This document shows, piece after piece, positions 21,005 through 33,092 of a stretch of 64,000 bases of DNA. Origin of the DNA: Flammulina velutipes (taxonomy: Eukaryota; Basidiomycota; Agaricomycetes; Agaricales; Physalacriaceae); assembly GCA_011800155.1 (NCBI GenBank), contig CM022371.1:434001-498000 (forward strand), read 5' to 3'. Position 1 is the stretch's first letter; each line of letters starts with the position of its first letter. Both the position numbers and the translations under genes were made by a program. The notes beneath the pieces are model-generated. The model saw only the letters and a list, made by a program, of their open reading frames with translations, did not search any database and had not been told where the DNA came from.

Positions 21005-22580
21005 CTAACACAGTATCACTATCGAGTGATGAACACTAACCTCTCTCGTAAACGTCAACATATGACAGGAGATGTACCCCTTCGCAAATCCTGCCCCGGC
21101 ATACGCAAAGAGGTACATCCACTTCCTCTTGAACATATCATAAGACCGCACATCACACAATTCGGGGTAATCCTGTGCGACCGTCTCCTGCGTCAAGTTC
21201 TTCTCCAGCCGTCTACCCCATTCCCTGAGAGTGCGTGGGTAGTGCGCAGCGTGATTCTCGACACGGTCGAGGTTGAAGTGCGGAGTCGCCGCTTGGATCA
21301 AGGCGGTGGGGGATGGTAGGCAGGAGTTTGGCCACATGTAGCGGCGCATGAAGTCTTCGGGCTGGTATGAGGAGAAGCGCGATTCCGGGAAGGTGGAGGC
21401 GGAGACTACGGCGGTGGCACCGTGTGGCTTGAGTGCGAAGGAGACCAGGTTGAAGTAGTGGGCGTAGTGCTGTGCACCAACATGCTCCAACATCTCTACC
21501 GACACGAACGCGTCGAAAGAGTGCTTCCACGAAGAAGGGATATCGCGGTAATCCATCAAGTGCACGTTGATCTTGTCTGTGAGGCCTGCCGCTGCGATAC
21601 GTTCTTCCGCGAGTGTCTTCTGTTCAATCGAGAGCGTGAGAGTCTCAACTGTACATCCAAATGTGCCCGCAGCCTGACAAATTTTACGCGTTAGACAGTC
21701 GTATCAATTGATAAGTTTGCAGGGTATTTACCTCGATAGCTAGGCCACCCCATCCAGATCCGAATTCTAGGATGCGATCTCCAGGTTTGACACGAGCTTG
21801 TCGTAGGACGTGATGGATTTTACGACGCTGGGCCGCTTCGAGGTCACCAGGCATTGGGCCCATATCGAGATCTCCTCGCACGCCACCTTCCTCATCATCC
21901 CACAACGCACAAGAGTACATCATCTCCGCCGACAAGAAGGCTTTGAACAGCTCGTTAGACTGGTCGTATGACGCGATAACGTTGAGCCTGGCGTTTGCTT
22001 TCGTCTGCCCAAGGTACGAGTTGTAGAAGCCGGAGACGGTTGAAGTGATACGAGTGAACGCAGAAGACAACGTGCTCTCCATCCCTGCCTGATTATCCAA
22101 CCACAACTACAAAAAGTTAGAATTTTGCGCGAGTAAACGAAGATTTACTCACGTTCATTGCGCCTCTGAGATCAGGAACTACGATGTCGCCAATCATGTA
22201 TGCCTCACTGACTAAATATGGGTTAGCGCGGGCAAGATCGTCAGTTACGCGAAGACATACAACCCAGATCGCCCGATCTATACGGAAGAAATACCGATCA
22301 GAAGGAGGCGCGCACGAGTTGGACCAAGAAATACCCACAAGATCAGTCGAAGCCAGAAATCGTCATTGAGGACTTCTATATGCACCGTCTTGTCCTCGTC
22401 CGTTGGGTTGCCGTACACATGAGAACCTTCTCGATCCTCAACGACAAGATACCCGACAGAGACCGCACGGTTCAACGCGCTAAGAATCGATTGACGGGCG
22501 AACGTCGCCAGCCACGATTTCGGAGAGGAAAATGCAAGCGTAGACTTGGAGAATAGTTGAAGAGATTGAGAGCCAGGCAT
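21005..22580 (-). CDS. cyclopropane-fatty-acyl-phospholipid synthase-like methyltransferase
   Basis: Exons 22580-22339, 22277-22264, 22211-22153, 22106-21732 and 21673-21005 give 452 residues. Exon 2 is only 14 nt and is needed to restore the family segment LILSGDLVSEAYMIGD. The SAM-binding motif I ILEFGSGWGGLAIE is at about residues 217-230 and is split from its continuation (AAGTFGCTVETLTLS) by an intron. Later motifs include EMLEHVGAQHYAHYF and YQPEDFMRRYMWPN. The family transfers a methylene from S-adenosylmethionine to a double bond in phospholipid acyl chains, or methylates sphingolipids or fatty acids in related fungal enzymes. The exact substrate cannot be read here. The very C-terminus (after TFTRE) could be altered by one more splice. 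Confidence 0.9.
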
Positions 22581-24233
22581 TGCTGTGATGAAGACTGTCG
22601 GAAGACGCTGAATGAAGGACCCATATCTGTACCAGCCTTTATACTACACCAAGCACCCGGAGGATGAACGGACGACGACTCCGACGAGGTTGACTTCAGG
22701 GAGATGCCCATAGGTATCAACAGGGTCGAGAGAGAGGGGTCGCCATATCAATCCAAGGCGATCTATATCTGTAGATAGATATCGTAAGTGCCGTCCTCGT
22801 CTCCCGTGCCCAGTAGAGACGCGAGCATAGAGACGCGTCGCGTAACAAAAGCCACAGAGCGCCCATTTGCTAGACATCGCGTGCTGAAACATGAGGCATT
22901 TTGAACCACAGCGAGAGCTCGCGCACTGTGCCAAATCCGATTCGAAGTCATCGGTGTATAATCAATACCATGCCTACCCCGGTACACTATCCCCATTCCT
23001 CATTGGTGACAATCGGTATTGCCAATGGGTGTGAGGTGGCAGACATCGGAACGGCGGCGCGCCATCCTGGAGGGAGACTGGAAAGGCGAAAACGTCAGTG
23101 ACTCACGCCCTATTTAACTTCTCGCCACTAACCTGGTCAGCAGCCACAAAGACTTATTAGCGTGGCGTTAACGACGCGCTCGGCTGTAAGCCCCCTCTTT
23201 CCGCCAAAGCGAGTCCACGGAAAACGACATCGATGACATCCCGTGGAATTATGTTCCAGCCTTCTTCGATGAGCCGACTTGTTTACCTGGTCACCCCGCC
23301 ACCCTGTTTCCGCGGAAAGTAAAGTGGATAATAGGTGTACGTTGGCTTGATCCGAGCGAGGACTACGTAGAAATCAGAGTATGTCGTAGAGGAAAGCACG
23401 CCTTAAGCCTGAGACCGATGATCTCACTTTTTCCTCAGCGAGACCGCGCTTGTCCGCGCAGTTGACACCTCCGTGGACCAGTCTGTCGATATTGCAAACT
23501 GTGTCGCGCAAGGTATCAGCGTAACACCCTCGGAGTAGACATATTTGACCTAGCGCAAGGCGTCTATTTTGGCGCAGCTGGGGAATGACACTGCCCAGTT
23601 GGAAATAGAGGTCTTACAATGAAGATAACGAGCCATCGGATCCTCGTTCGGTGCCAGTATCCGTCCATTGTGTATCCTACACGACCGCATTGTTCTTGTC
23701 ACAAAGTACCAGCTCAAGAGTCGGAAAATCTCGCAAGTGCGTCTAGACCAAGCAGAAGACAGTAAACCAAGAAAAGTATCAAGAGCATCACTAGAATTCA
23801 GAATGCTCAAATCACGGCGCCCTGGGGGCACACCACGGCATACTAAAATGTAAATCCGAGGTGATGAGGGTAGAAGTGCAAGTAGTTCATAGTTCTCACG
23901 ATCCCGTCATCGAGATCGATCATAACATAACATTACAATCCACAAATTACACGCGATGGACGGTGGTACTCAGTCTCACCGAAATATCATATCGTCTCCC
24001 GCGATGGTATAGACGCCAAATCGTATTTCCACACGTTTCAACAAACACGAATGCGAGAGCGACGACGACATCATCAACGATCATTATACACAGGTGGCAC
24101 CCCACGGCACCCAATGCCATCATTAAGCTCTCCCCCATCAACCAACAATACAAATGAATAAACGACCAATACTGTAATATGCGCGCCTCTCCATCCAAAG
24201 CCGTCTCTCCCCCTCCTCGCCTTCAACCTTCCC
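22581..24233. other. intergenic 1.65 kb, no gene seen
   Basis: ORFs on both strands are below 100 codons with no domain or supported exon chain. The stretch holds the promoter of the methyltransferase gene on its left and the 3' flank of the PNUTS-like gene on its right. Confidence 0.4.
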
Positions 24234-27200
24234 TCATGACACATATTCGTGGGCAAAGTCGCATTGATCGCCGTACTTGCATCTGTTCACAATTAACATC
24301 AGTCTCTACGGTCAATCGATTCGATGCTCGCCTTCCAGCCTGAAAGAAATGGCAAGGTTTTCTTTTAATGTGTCTAGTCGTCCCTCCTCCATCGATTCCA
24401 CGTCCTCGGCCCCGACCCCTCCCCCGGCCCCGGGCCGAATCCCAGTCATCCCGGAACCCTGCATATTCCGTAGTTGTAGTGTCCATCATCCAATTCTGGT
24501 CCTGCCCGAAACCGTTCGTATTCACATTCGCGCTGGAACCCGCACCATTCGCGTTTCCGTTGTTTAGCTGGGCGAGGAGGAGCGCAACGTGCTCCCGGGG
24601 CATTATCCCGGAGAGTGTGGCTGCGATGTCTCCATTTCCCGCTGCTGCCATCGTCTGGAGCTGCGCCATGAGGTCGACCGGGAAGGCCTCGGCGGCCGGA
24701 GGAGGAGGCGGAGCGAGCGTGGCGCTCGGTGAGGCTTCCCAAAAGTGGGCTTGGTTCACGTCTCCGATTGCCATCATCCGGGCTTGCGCATCTACTTCAA
24801 TGTCCGGGATCACGCTCGCTGGCTCTGCAGGCGAAGGAGGCACCTGCGCCAGCGACATGTAGACTGCCTTTAACGCGCTCTCTTCTCGGTTCTCCTGCGT
24901 GGTTCTCTCCTCGCTGTTAGCACCACGTGGTTCAATGATGAGGTCTTCAGGGATGTCCATAACTTGAGAGAGAAAAGAAGAAAGTTAACATTATCGCTCC
25001 TACACACCAGGTAAGAACAGCCTCACGTAGTGGATCCGCCCAGTCTATCGTCTCCTCGAAGACATGGCGGTGCAAAGCAGCGCCCTCGCCCCTCTCCAGA
25101 TCCCGTGCGCTATGCGCAGAATGCATACCCTGAGACAAAATCAGTTCAACCGCTGAACACATAGAGAAAGGAAACCGAACGGACATCCACGGGGTCGTCA
25201 TCATAGATCGCCTTCTCAATCCACCGAACCTTTTCGAGGGCGTCATCCGTAGCCCACGACACCGTCTTCCGCTTCTTACTTGGTCGCCCGTCGGGATTGG
25301 GCGAGTTGGACGCGGACACGGTCGGCGTCCCTGCCGTGTCCTTGATCTTGCCCATGGACATGAGCGCCTCCTTGAACGGGTCAATGGAGGACGGAAGGGC
25401 GACATTCGCCTCTTCCTTCTTTACAACTGGCGCCTTGGTGAACTTGGGCAGCTTCTTCACGGGCGCGCGCGTGGAGAAGAAGGACGAATCGGATTTTGCG
25501 TCCTTCACGCCTGCAGCAGGCGCCGGGACCGCCGTCTTCTTCGTCACAGGCGCTGTGGGTCGCGTGGCAGAAGAAAGCGGTTTCTTCGCCGACGACAAAG
25601 GCTTTGCAGGCGGTGCAGGCTCCAGTTTCTGCTTCTTGGCTCTTGGGCCTATAAACAGCTCCCATCAAGATCGCCTCCAGAAAAACAAACTGACGTGACT
25701 CACCCTCGTCCTCTTTGCCATTCGCGCCTTCAAGCAGCTGACGCCATTTTCGTTCGATATTAAGAGCCATATCCTTGATCGCTGAACATGACGAGACGAC
25801 AGAAAGTTAGATTCGTGTACATTAAGCTCAGGGGTCCAAACCGGTGCGCGACCCGCTCTGCTATTACTAGTAGAAGACATCGACCTCATTGGGAAGCACG
25901 TTGGAGGGGGCGCACTTGTGTGCGAAAAAGGAAAAGAAACAGCCAACTCACCAGGCGAAGGTGGATTCTTGGATAATTTCACAATTAATTTACCGAGCTT
26001 TGAGGACTTGAGGCCTTCGAGAGTGAGTGGTAGGCGATCTAGAATCTGTAAGAGTATGAGGCAGGCGGTTCTTGGACATGATGTCTTCCCGACGCACATG
26101 AAGTAACGGCATAATAGTGTCAACTAGGCCTTCGTCTTCAGTTGTCAAAGGAGCTTTTAGCCACTCCCGCGTGATGTCCATCGCGGTCTGATTCTCTGAC
26201 CACGAGCGAAAGTAGGCGTTGCCTGCGTTATCACGGATATGGGTTAGTATCTCTCTGCGCACTTCGGCGTCAACGTCTTCTGATCCGTAGTCGTCGATCT
26301 TGTTTACCAACTGTTTGACGGCGCCTCCGCCAGTGACTGAGCCCTTTGATATCAGAGGCCTGATTGAGGAGAGAAACTGGGCTTTGCGATCCTGCGTGGA
26401 GGGGCCGGCTGACTGGGGAGGTGTCTGGACGGCGGGCGGTGACTGTTGTTGTGTTGGCCGCGCGGAGGGCGAGGGCTGTGTGGCGTAAAACTGCGCGGGG
26501 GTGATGCCGATGTTTGGTGCGGGGGAGGGTGAGTGAAGGGACTGGGGTGAGAGGGTGCCCTGGGGTGTACGTTGTGATGCCTGTTGTTGCTGATGCTGGA
26601 GCGATGCCGATGCCATAGGAGTAAATGGATGCTGATTGTATAGATAACGTTGGTCGCCGCCGAGCATATAGGGATTGTGCGGCTGTGATTGGTGCGGCTG
26701 TGGATGGCCGTATGCGGAAGTCCCGGCTGGTGGCGGGGAGAAGTGGGTGGATCCGCCGCCATTCACTGTCAGTGCGGGGCTGGGCGGGAGTCAGTTGAAA
26801 GTCTGGGAACGGCGTGGGTCACGTACTCGATGATGGGTTGTGTTGTTCGGTGGGGAAGTGGCGGTGAATGCTGAGGCGCCGGTTGTGGCGTCGTCGAGGT
26901 CGACGGGCCGGCGCTCGTCGCGCCATTCAGGCTGGAATATCTGGATAGTGGAACGCTGGCCAGTGGCGCAGCTCCCCAGGTCGAGTTGTACGACGGTGGC
27001 GCGTACTGGGCCTGGTTGAAATACGGCGTGTAGACAGCACTGGGCTGGTGATTGGCAGGAGTGCCTGTACGGTATTGAGCGTGTGATTGAAATGGAAACG
27101 GACACGTTCATACCTGTGAGTCCAAAAAGTCGATCCAACTCATCGCCACCGACCGAGCTCGCTGTGGACGTGGACGACGACGGCTCGACGGGCGACAGCA

Positions 27201-27327
27201 CCTGCGCTGTCTGTTTCGCCCAGTCTGCGAGCCGTGTTTGTGGCGATGATTCGTTCATTAACGGAGCCTGCGCTGCCTGCTGCGACGTCGACGTCGGGGA
27301 GTATAATTGAAAGAGCGGATGATCCAT
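24234..27327 (-). CDS. PNUTS-like PP1 regulator: TFIIS N-domain, RVxF motif, CCCH finger
   Basis: Multi-exon gene starting ATG at 27327 (MDHPLFQLYS) and ending at 24234. After a Pro/Gln-rich N-terminus comes a TFIIS N-terminal (LW) domain assembled from several exons (STQDRKAQFLSSIRPLI; ILDRLPLTLEGLKSSKLG; AIKDMALNIERKWRQLL). A basic linker leads to RKTVSWATDD, a match to the PP1-docking motif of PNUTS. The C-terminus has RGRGRGRGRGRG and a CCCH finger, CHFFQAGRCKYGDQCDFAH (C-x7-C-x5-C-x3-H). PNUTS (PPP1R10) directs PP1 to the RNA polymerase II termination machinery, so a nuclear role in transcription termination is expected. The intron inside the finger (24331-24283) has a GC donor. It is transcribed divergently from the HMG-box gene. 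Confidence 0.85.
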
Positions 27328-27694
27328 TTCAGCGTGCAACTTTTTTGGATTATTTTCTTAGTTGTCAATGGTCGTCGACGACGACGCTGCTTTGAAACAG
27401 CGGCTTAATAGGCAGAGAAAAGGGTGCTAAGCGCGCTACTCTGTCAGCAAACACTGCAGAGAGTGCCTTTCTCGCCGTTGAGCGCGTCTGCCAATTCCTT
27501 CGATGCTGGTCGTCGGCACAGCGAGCGCATCCAGAGCACGCCTTTTCAAGCGCCGCCTAAACGTGCTCCCACGCTTATGTAACATTCCCACGAATACAAA
27601 AATTCCATTGTTCCAAAACAAGGGCCCTTACAAAATTTAAACCATTCCCTTCAACTCCCTTTCAATTCCTTACTCCCACTTTGTATCTTCCACT

Positions 27695-28579
27695 ATGGCT
27701 GCTGCGGATGTTCAGACCGCTACTGCACAGGTATGTCATCTTGTATGACGCGCTTTTCCCTTGTCCTTACCTTCTTCAAGATGGCTCGGAGCATCAAGAC
27801 CCTCGTCAACGCGCTGCAAGACTGTGCCGCCAACGCCGAAATCCTCCTCAAAGCCTGCACCGATGGCGCTGCCGCCGACCTCGAGATCAACGGCAAACGC
27901 AAGCGCGTAACCAAACCAAAGGAGCCCAAGGATCCCAACCAACCGAAACGTCCCGCCTCATCCTACCTTATTTACCAAAACGAAAAGCGCAAGGAGCTTC
28001 GGATAGAGTTCCCCAACCTCACCCATCAGGAGCTCACCAATCTTATCTCCGAGCAGTGGGCCAAGATGACAGAAGCCGAAAAGCAGGTGCGTTCATTCCC
28101 TTCCGTCGCGTCCTACAAACTCTGACTCTCCTTACCAGCCATTCATCGACCGACACGCAGAACAGGACGCAGTGTATAAAACCAACATCAAGATCTACAA
28201 GGACGCCAAGGAGGCTGACTCTCCACCAGCGGTATGTTCCCTTCCCTTCCCTCCTCCGCCTCAATTTAAACTCGCTCCCCAGGTCACGCCCGTCGTAGAG
28301 AAGAAACCCGTCAAGCCCAGAGCTCCCAAGGCTGTAGCCGCCGTAAAAGAAAAGCCCAAAATCAAGAGCGCCCCCGCCGTCGCGTCCTCATCGTCCGGCG
28401 AGTCCTCCGAAGACGAATCATCCCCCGAGTCGACGGCGGTCCTCGTACCACACGCCAAGGGCTCCTCAGACGTGTCAGACTCGGAATCTGGCTCAGACGA
28501 CGAGGAGCCTCCGCAACCCCCGCCCAAAAAGCAGAAGCTCGTGGTCAAGGAGAAGGATAAGAAAAAGAAGAAGGCTTGA
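27695..28579 (+). CDS. HMG-box protein
   Basis: Exons 27695-27730, 27781-28086, 28139-28231 and 28283-28579, all phase 0, give 243 residues. The HMG box spans about residues 60-135: DPNQPKRPASSYLIYQNEKR, then LISEQWAKMTEAEKQPF, then YKTNIKIYKDA. The N-terminal part is helical (ARSIKTLVNALQDCAANAE). The C-terminus is Lys/Pro-rich followed by an acidic serine block (SSSSGESSEDESSPES) and a final Lys cluster with a PPPKKQKL nuclear-localisation-like motif. It is expected to be a DNA-bending chromatin protein of the single-box Nhp6/HMO type, with longer tails than Nhp6. It shares a 367-bp divergent promoter with the PNUTS-like gene. Confidence 0.9.
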
Positions 28580-29277
28580 TTAACTCGACGGCATCGACGA
28601 ACACTCCCAGATACCTACCTCCTTCGTTCCAGATAATGTATTTGTGCTTAATCTGCGTGTTTATAGTCATTCTTGCTAATTGCTAATGCACTTGCATTTC
28701 CTCTTCAGCATCACACGACGGTGCTCGTATTTATCTTTCGACGACATGTACTATTAGTTCGACAGAGTATGATAAATTCGTCCTAGCAAGGTCGACTTCG
28801 ACCCCTCACTAACAATGGCTTGTATGTATTGCGCCACACACCTCCACATCCCCTATTTCGTTATTGTTCTGTACCAAATTCCATTGTCCAAATACACGTT
28901 TGTTTTACATTCCCAAAATAGCAAATGTCAAAAATCCGAAACCTTCGCTGAATTCGAGTCCCGAAGCGTACTGTGGCGCAATCCCAATTAGGCAGCTATC
29001 GATCCAACCCTGTCCAATCTTCCAAAAACGGCTTTATTTCTCTTTCCACTTTCGACCACTGGCACAAACTCGAAGCAATGCTTTGCTCTACTGTCTCTGT
29101 GAATCTTTCTGATCTAGCGAGTCCGTTCTGCTTGCCGTATGATAACGATCTCTGTGTGTCTGTCTGTCATTGTCAACGGAAACAAGACGGAACCAACTAT
29201 AATCCTAGGCACTGCCTGTCACCAATTTGACAGACCCACCAGTCCGATACAAACCTGACCGTTGCTTGCCTTTCGCG
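28580..29277. other. intergenic with two TGTGGCGCA motifs
   Basis: No gene. The motif appears at 28830-28838 (minus) and 28972-28980 (plus), about 450 and 306 bp upstream of the WW gene start at 29278. Confidence 0.35.
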
Positions 29278-30649
29278 ATGATGATCCCAGCAGAACCACG
29301 AACTTTGCCCCCAGGATGGGTAGAGCGCTTCGATGCAGAGTGAGCCTTCCCCCTCCCCTCTATCTCGATCGAATAGTACTGACCCGACTCCCAGCGGTAA
29401 CGTCTGGTATGTGCCTCCGCGATCGATATGACTCTTGACAGTGACAGAATGTACTAGGTATGACATACAGGAAGAACAAGACGAGGAGCCATCCCCTCCT
29501 CCTCCCCAGCCGAGTAATATGAGCTTCGCACAGAGGTTATACGCCAGCTCACTCCCAGCGCCTGGATCTGTACGAAGATCGCAATCATACCAAGTCACCT
29601 CCGTGCCTCCGTCAGTCCCAGAACACCACATCCAACCTCGTCGCGCTACAACTTCTTCGACTCCGACAGTCTCGCTCGTAGCGCGCGCCCCCTCGTCCAG
29701 CCAGAACCCACCTACACCGCCTGTCCGGTCCGGGTATACGAACCCTCCACCGACACACCCAAGCAGACAGCCTCCAAATCGCACCGCTCCGAGTCTTTCT
29801 CCGCCTGTTTCCCCTCGTCCACCAGCCCCAACCCGTTCCGCCTACTCCCCACCAATCCCATCGTACTCCCCACCCGCCCCACCTTCCTTCCCCTCACAAT
29901 CACAGTACCAACCCCCAACCCGCGATCGCGGAATCCTATCCGACTCCGGCGGCGCCGTCCTAAAAGTAGCCGGAGGCGCCCTCCTCAGCGCCCTAACCGG
30001 CGGCCTTCTCTCCTCCGAGAGCGTCGACGGGCTCATGAGCGTCTTTTCCGGGGGTGCTCCTTCTGCTTTCGGGTTTGACTATTCGGGCCTCCAGGCGGTC
30101 GCGCAGGGGCAGCCGGGGGCGCAGTACCAGAGTTTGGTGGACATGCTGATGCAGCAGCAGCAGGGAACTCCGGGGGTGGATTATCAGTCGATCGTTAATG
30201 AGTTGTTGAATATCCAGCAGAGTGCGGTTCAGAGTCAGGCTCAGGCTCCGAGTTATCAACCTCCTGCTTCTTACCAACCTCCTACTTCTTACCAACCTCC
30301 CACTTCTTACCAACCGCCTGCCTCGTATCAACCGCCTGCGCCATACCAACCACCCGCGGATTTCATGTCAGTGTTCCACCAACAGCACCAGCAAATCATG
30401 GAGCAAAGTCTACAAAATATGCAGAATATCTATGGGGGGCACCATGCTCCGACAGCGAATCTGTACGAGCAGATTCGGTACAATCAGCAGCAGGCGACTA
30501 TGCAGATGATGCAGAGTATGATGGATACGCAGAAGCAGGGTGTTGGGGCTCAGCAGGCGCAGACGCAGGCGATTCTTAATGCGGTTTATGGGACGGGGGG
30601 CGCCCAGCCGGCCTATAATCCGTATCATGGCGCGCCGCATGGGAGGTGA
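29278..30649 (+). CDS. Pro/Gln-rich protein with an incomplete WW domain
   Basis: Exons 29278-29339, 29395-29406 (a 12-nt microexon) and 29458-30649 encode 421 residues. The N-terminus reads LPPGWVERFDADGNVWYDIQ, the first half of a WW domain, but the second tryptophan and closing proline are absent. Acidic QEEQDEEP and a long Pro/Ser region follow instead. Further on is a glycine-rich hydrophobic segment (GAVLKVAGGALLSALTGGLL) similar in type to that of the first gene in the window. Six imperfect SYQPPA/T units and a Gln/Met-rich helix region come next. The Walker-like or enzymatic motifs one might look for are absent. It is likely an adaptor-type protein, with ligand binding by the WW half doubtful. 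Confidence 0.72.
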
Positions 30650-30778
30650 GATGGGCGGAATCATTGAAGGTGCTTTTTGCTTGGATGTACAATAAATTAA
30701 TGTATGCATGATACTGAGGCCTGAGGTTTATCGTTTATGTGCATTAAGTAATAATGTACATCTAAGGGAAACATGTGT

Positions 30779-31537
30779 CTAGTTAGATGCACTTACGCCC
30801 GACCTAAACCTATCCTGCTTTCCTTTCAAATTCCCTTCCAAATCATATTCGTAACTTGCCCAATCAAGCGACATGCCCTCAGGCATCCCACCGGCGGAGT
30901 TGGCCCAATTGTTTCGAACCGTGGGCAGATTATGTCGTTGTAGGTCTGTGATGCGGAAACTCTCTTCTTCAGATTGAGCAGGCGGTGGGAAATAGTTCGT
31001 AAATCCACCCTCTCGATTCGGTCTACCCATCTTGCCGTCAGACTCCTTCCGGTAGACACAAGCATTCCTGTTGGCCATGTCCGCCTTGAAACTGTGATAT
31101 TTCCACCTAGCTGTCTCGTCACCGTCCCTGTCATCGTAGTAGTGCGCGGCGAGGGATGGATCACCATGATCCCCGAGTTCTAGAAAAGTATGGCCAATGT
31201 AGTCGCGCCAATTGATACGAACGAGGCTGTGAGGTTTCATTGGACTGGAGGGGCATTGTACAGGAGGATGTTCTTGGGAGATGGGCAATGGGAGGTGGGC
31301 AGGAGATTCCAGTAGATTGAATTTACAGGGGGTGCCCAGTGTATAGTATTCGCAGAAGTTGGATTGGTAACAAAACTCATCCTTGACTTGGATGTTGAGT
31401 TTTTCGGAGGATGAATTCTTTTGGAAGCATTCTCGGACTTGCTCGTAACTATATCTGAGGTATAGTGCGGTGCAACATAGATCATATGAGAGGGATTCAT
31501 GTCCACATTTGCGACGGACCATGGATGCGAAACACAT
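30779..31537 (-). CDS. unrecognised 252-aa protein with Cys-rich N-terminus
   Basis: Intronless frame from ATG at 31537. The N-terminus has MCF, RRKCGHESLSYDLCCTAL, then ECFQ and later FCYQSNFCEYYTLGTPC. This spacing of Cys/His residues resembles the start of the protein at 33496-35289 (MCF, DVCGHPTVSWNACWTAR, CWQR), so the two share a domain. The C-terminal half is polar without repeats. No signal peptide is evident. It is divergent from the gene starting at 31911, with 373 bp between. Function unknown. Confidence 0.6.
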   Translation of the reverse strand: MCFASMVRRKCGHESLSYDLCCTALYLRYSYEQVRECFQKNSSSEKLNIQVKDEFCYQSNFCEYYTLGTPCKFNLLESPAHLPLPISQEHPPVQCPSSPMKPHSLVRINWRDYIGHTFLELGDHGDPSLAAHYYDDRDGDETARWKYHSFKADMANRNACVYRKESDGKMGRPNREGGFTNYFPPPAQSEEESFRITDLQRHNLPTVRNNWANSAGGMPEGMSLDWASYEYDLEGNLKGKQDRFRSGVSASN

Positions 31538-31910
31538 TTCGAGCGAGATGATAGAAAGCGGAGGGAAATATTGAACGTGGAGGGATTCTGGGAAAGTAGC
31601 TATGCTGATGTGAGATGCCCATGGCTCTTTAAATATAGATCAGGAAATGTAGCGCCACACAGTTTGTTGATGTTTGCCCGATATCAGTGGATGGGGATTG
31701 GCTGGGGAACTGAATGCCGGCACCAAAACGTGTTGAACAGCCATGGATTATCGTTATGAACGTGTTGCCACAATTGATCGAAGTTACGGAGCCGAGTGCA
31801 GCGTGGGAGCAGCGTGGGAGCAACGTGGGTGTACAAGATCTGAGTAAGATCATTTGTTGCTTCTGTCCAGCGTCTCACTCCAGCGGGGGCCGCATACGCA
31901 CAATTTTCGC

Positions 31911-33092
31911 ATGTCCTGGCCGCACGCTTTCTTACGCCATTTTGACCGTGGCACGGAATTCGACCCGTCGAGCTATATTTTGATTCTCGACGAAACCAAC
32001 GACGATAATGGGTTTAGATGGTTTTGCCTCCAATCAGAGGTCACCTGGCATCTCATCTCTGATCACCAATGGGAAGCAATTCGCTCTATGGTGAAAACTG
32101 GATGTCAGGCCATTCGCCTTTCCTCTGGCACCGGGCCGAATGGATTCGTCGTGGAACATTTCCCACCCGCTTTAACCGTGCTCAACCCCCCTCGCGCGGA
32201 TTCCTTCCGCCCCGAGCTTTCTCAGTTTTATCGTGTGTACCATTTCGACACCGAGCTAGAAGCGGGGCCAACATACTCTCTGGTTTCCCGGGATGATCCC
32301 ATAACAACTGCCAGAGTCAAAGCCACTGGTGTGTACTACAATTCTCACACACACTGGTCAGATCCGTATCGAATCAAATATCCCTTGGAGTATACAGATC
32401 TTGTCATCGAGAAATTGGAGGCGTATCACCATCTCCGTGACTCTGCGTACACTCTTCCTATTGTTGGTCTCATTGCGTCTACCCATCCCTTCATCGATCC
32501 ATCTTTCCCGGTTGCCCTGACTCACACCCTCGTTGATGGGTTTCTCTTCCCGTTTCATGGAGCGTTCTGCGCCATGCATTACTCGCACGAATGGACGGAT
32601 TATGAGACCGAGATCATTATCATGCACCTCATTGATGGTTTGGTCGACTTCGAGTCTCGCGGGCTTAACGTGTCCAACCTTTGTCGTCAGTTAATCTGGC
32701 TCACGCCTGACGGGCTCAAAATCGTTGAACCGAGCACCCAGATTTGCAATTTGAATGCATACCGCCTCTATAGCCGCATCTCCAAAGACATACTAGGCAC
32801 ACCTTCATTCACCGTTTATATGCTCAGCATTGTCATCTCCCAGGCCAAGGAAAAGCGACATATTCCACTGTTGGAATGTGTTCTAAAACAGTGCCAGCAA
32901 AGCAAATCGGTGCTACAGCTAAGAGATAGCACTGCAGGACTGTTTTACCCTGTTCGACGCCGCTGTACGACGATTGGAGATCTCTTCCTGAAACGAAGAG
33001 CAAGGATCAGCATGCAAGCATCGCCTCACGAATACACATTTGGGTGCACGACCGGAGATGACCGGAGTAAGTTTACTCCAGTATTCTTATGA
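31911..33092 (+). CDS. unrecognised 393-aa protein
   Basis: The frame starts at ATG 31911 (MSWPHAFLRHFD) and runs open to 33092. A strong GTAAGT donor at about 33067 suggests the real 3' end lies in a further exon ending near 33208 (possible tail GILFHWLCTLFY). Recognisable segments are DETNDDNGFRWFCLQSEVTW, YTLPIVGLIASTHPF and LIWLTPDGLKIVEPS. No catalytic pattern or membrane helix is clear. Degenerate sequence at 49275-49500 contains matching NDNGFRWF and SLTPDG pieces, so it belongs to a dispersed family. Function unknown. Confidence 0.55.
   Translation: MSWPHAFLRHFDRGTEFDPSSYILILDETNDDNGFRWFCLQSEVTWHLISDHQWEAIRSMVKTGCQAIRLSSGTGPNGFVVEHFPPALTVLNPPRADSFRPELSQFYRVYHFDTELEAGPTYSLVSRDDPITTARVKATGVYYNSHTHWSDPYRIKYPLEYTDLVIEKLEAYHHLRDSAYTLPIVGLIASTHPFIDPSFPVALTHTLVDGFLFPFHGAFCAMHYSHEWTDYETEIIIMHLIDGLVDFESRGLNVSNLCRQLIWLTPDGLKIVEPSTQICNLNAYRLYSRISKDILGTPSFTVYMLSIVISQAKEKRHIPLLECVLKQCQQSKSVLQLRDSTAGLFYPVRRRCTTIGDLFLKRRARISMQASPHEYTFGCTTGDDRSKFTPVFL

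Noticed and set aside
24368..24862. Long plus-strand frame opposite the PNUTS-like gene
   Set aside because: It overlaps exons with clear family motifs on the other strand and shows no domain of its own.
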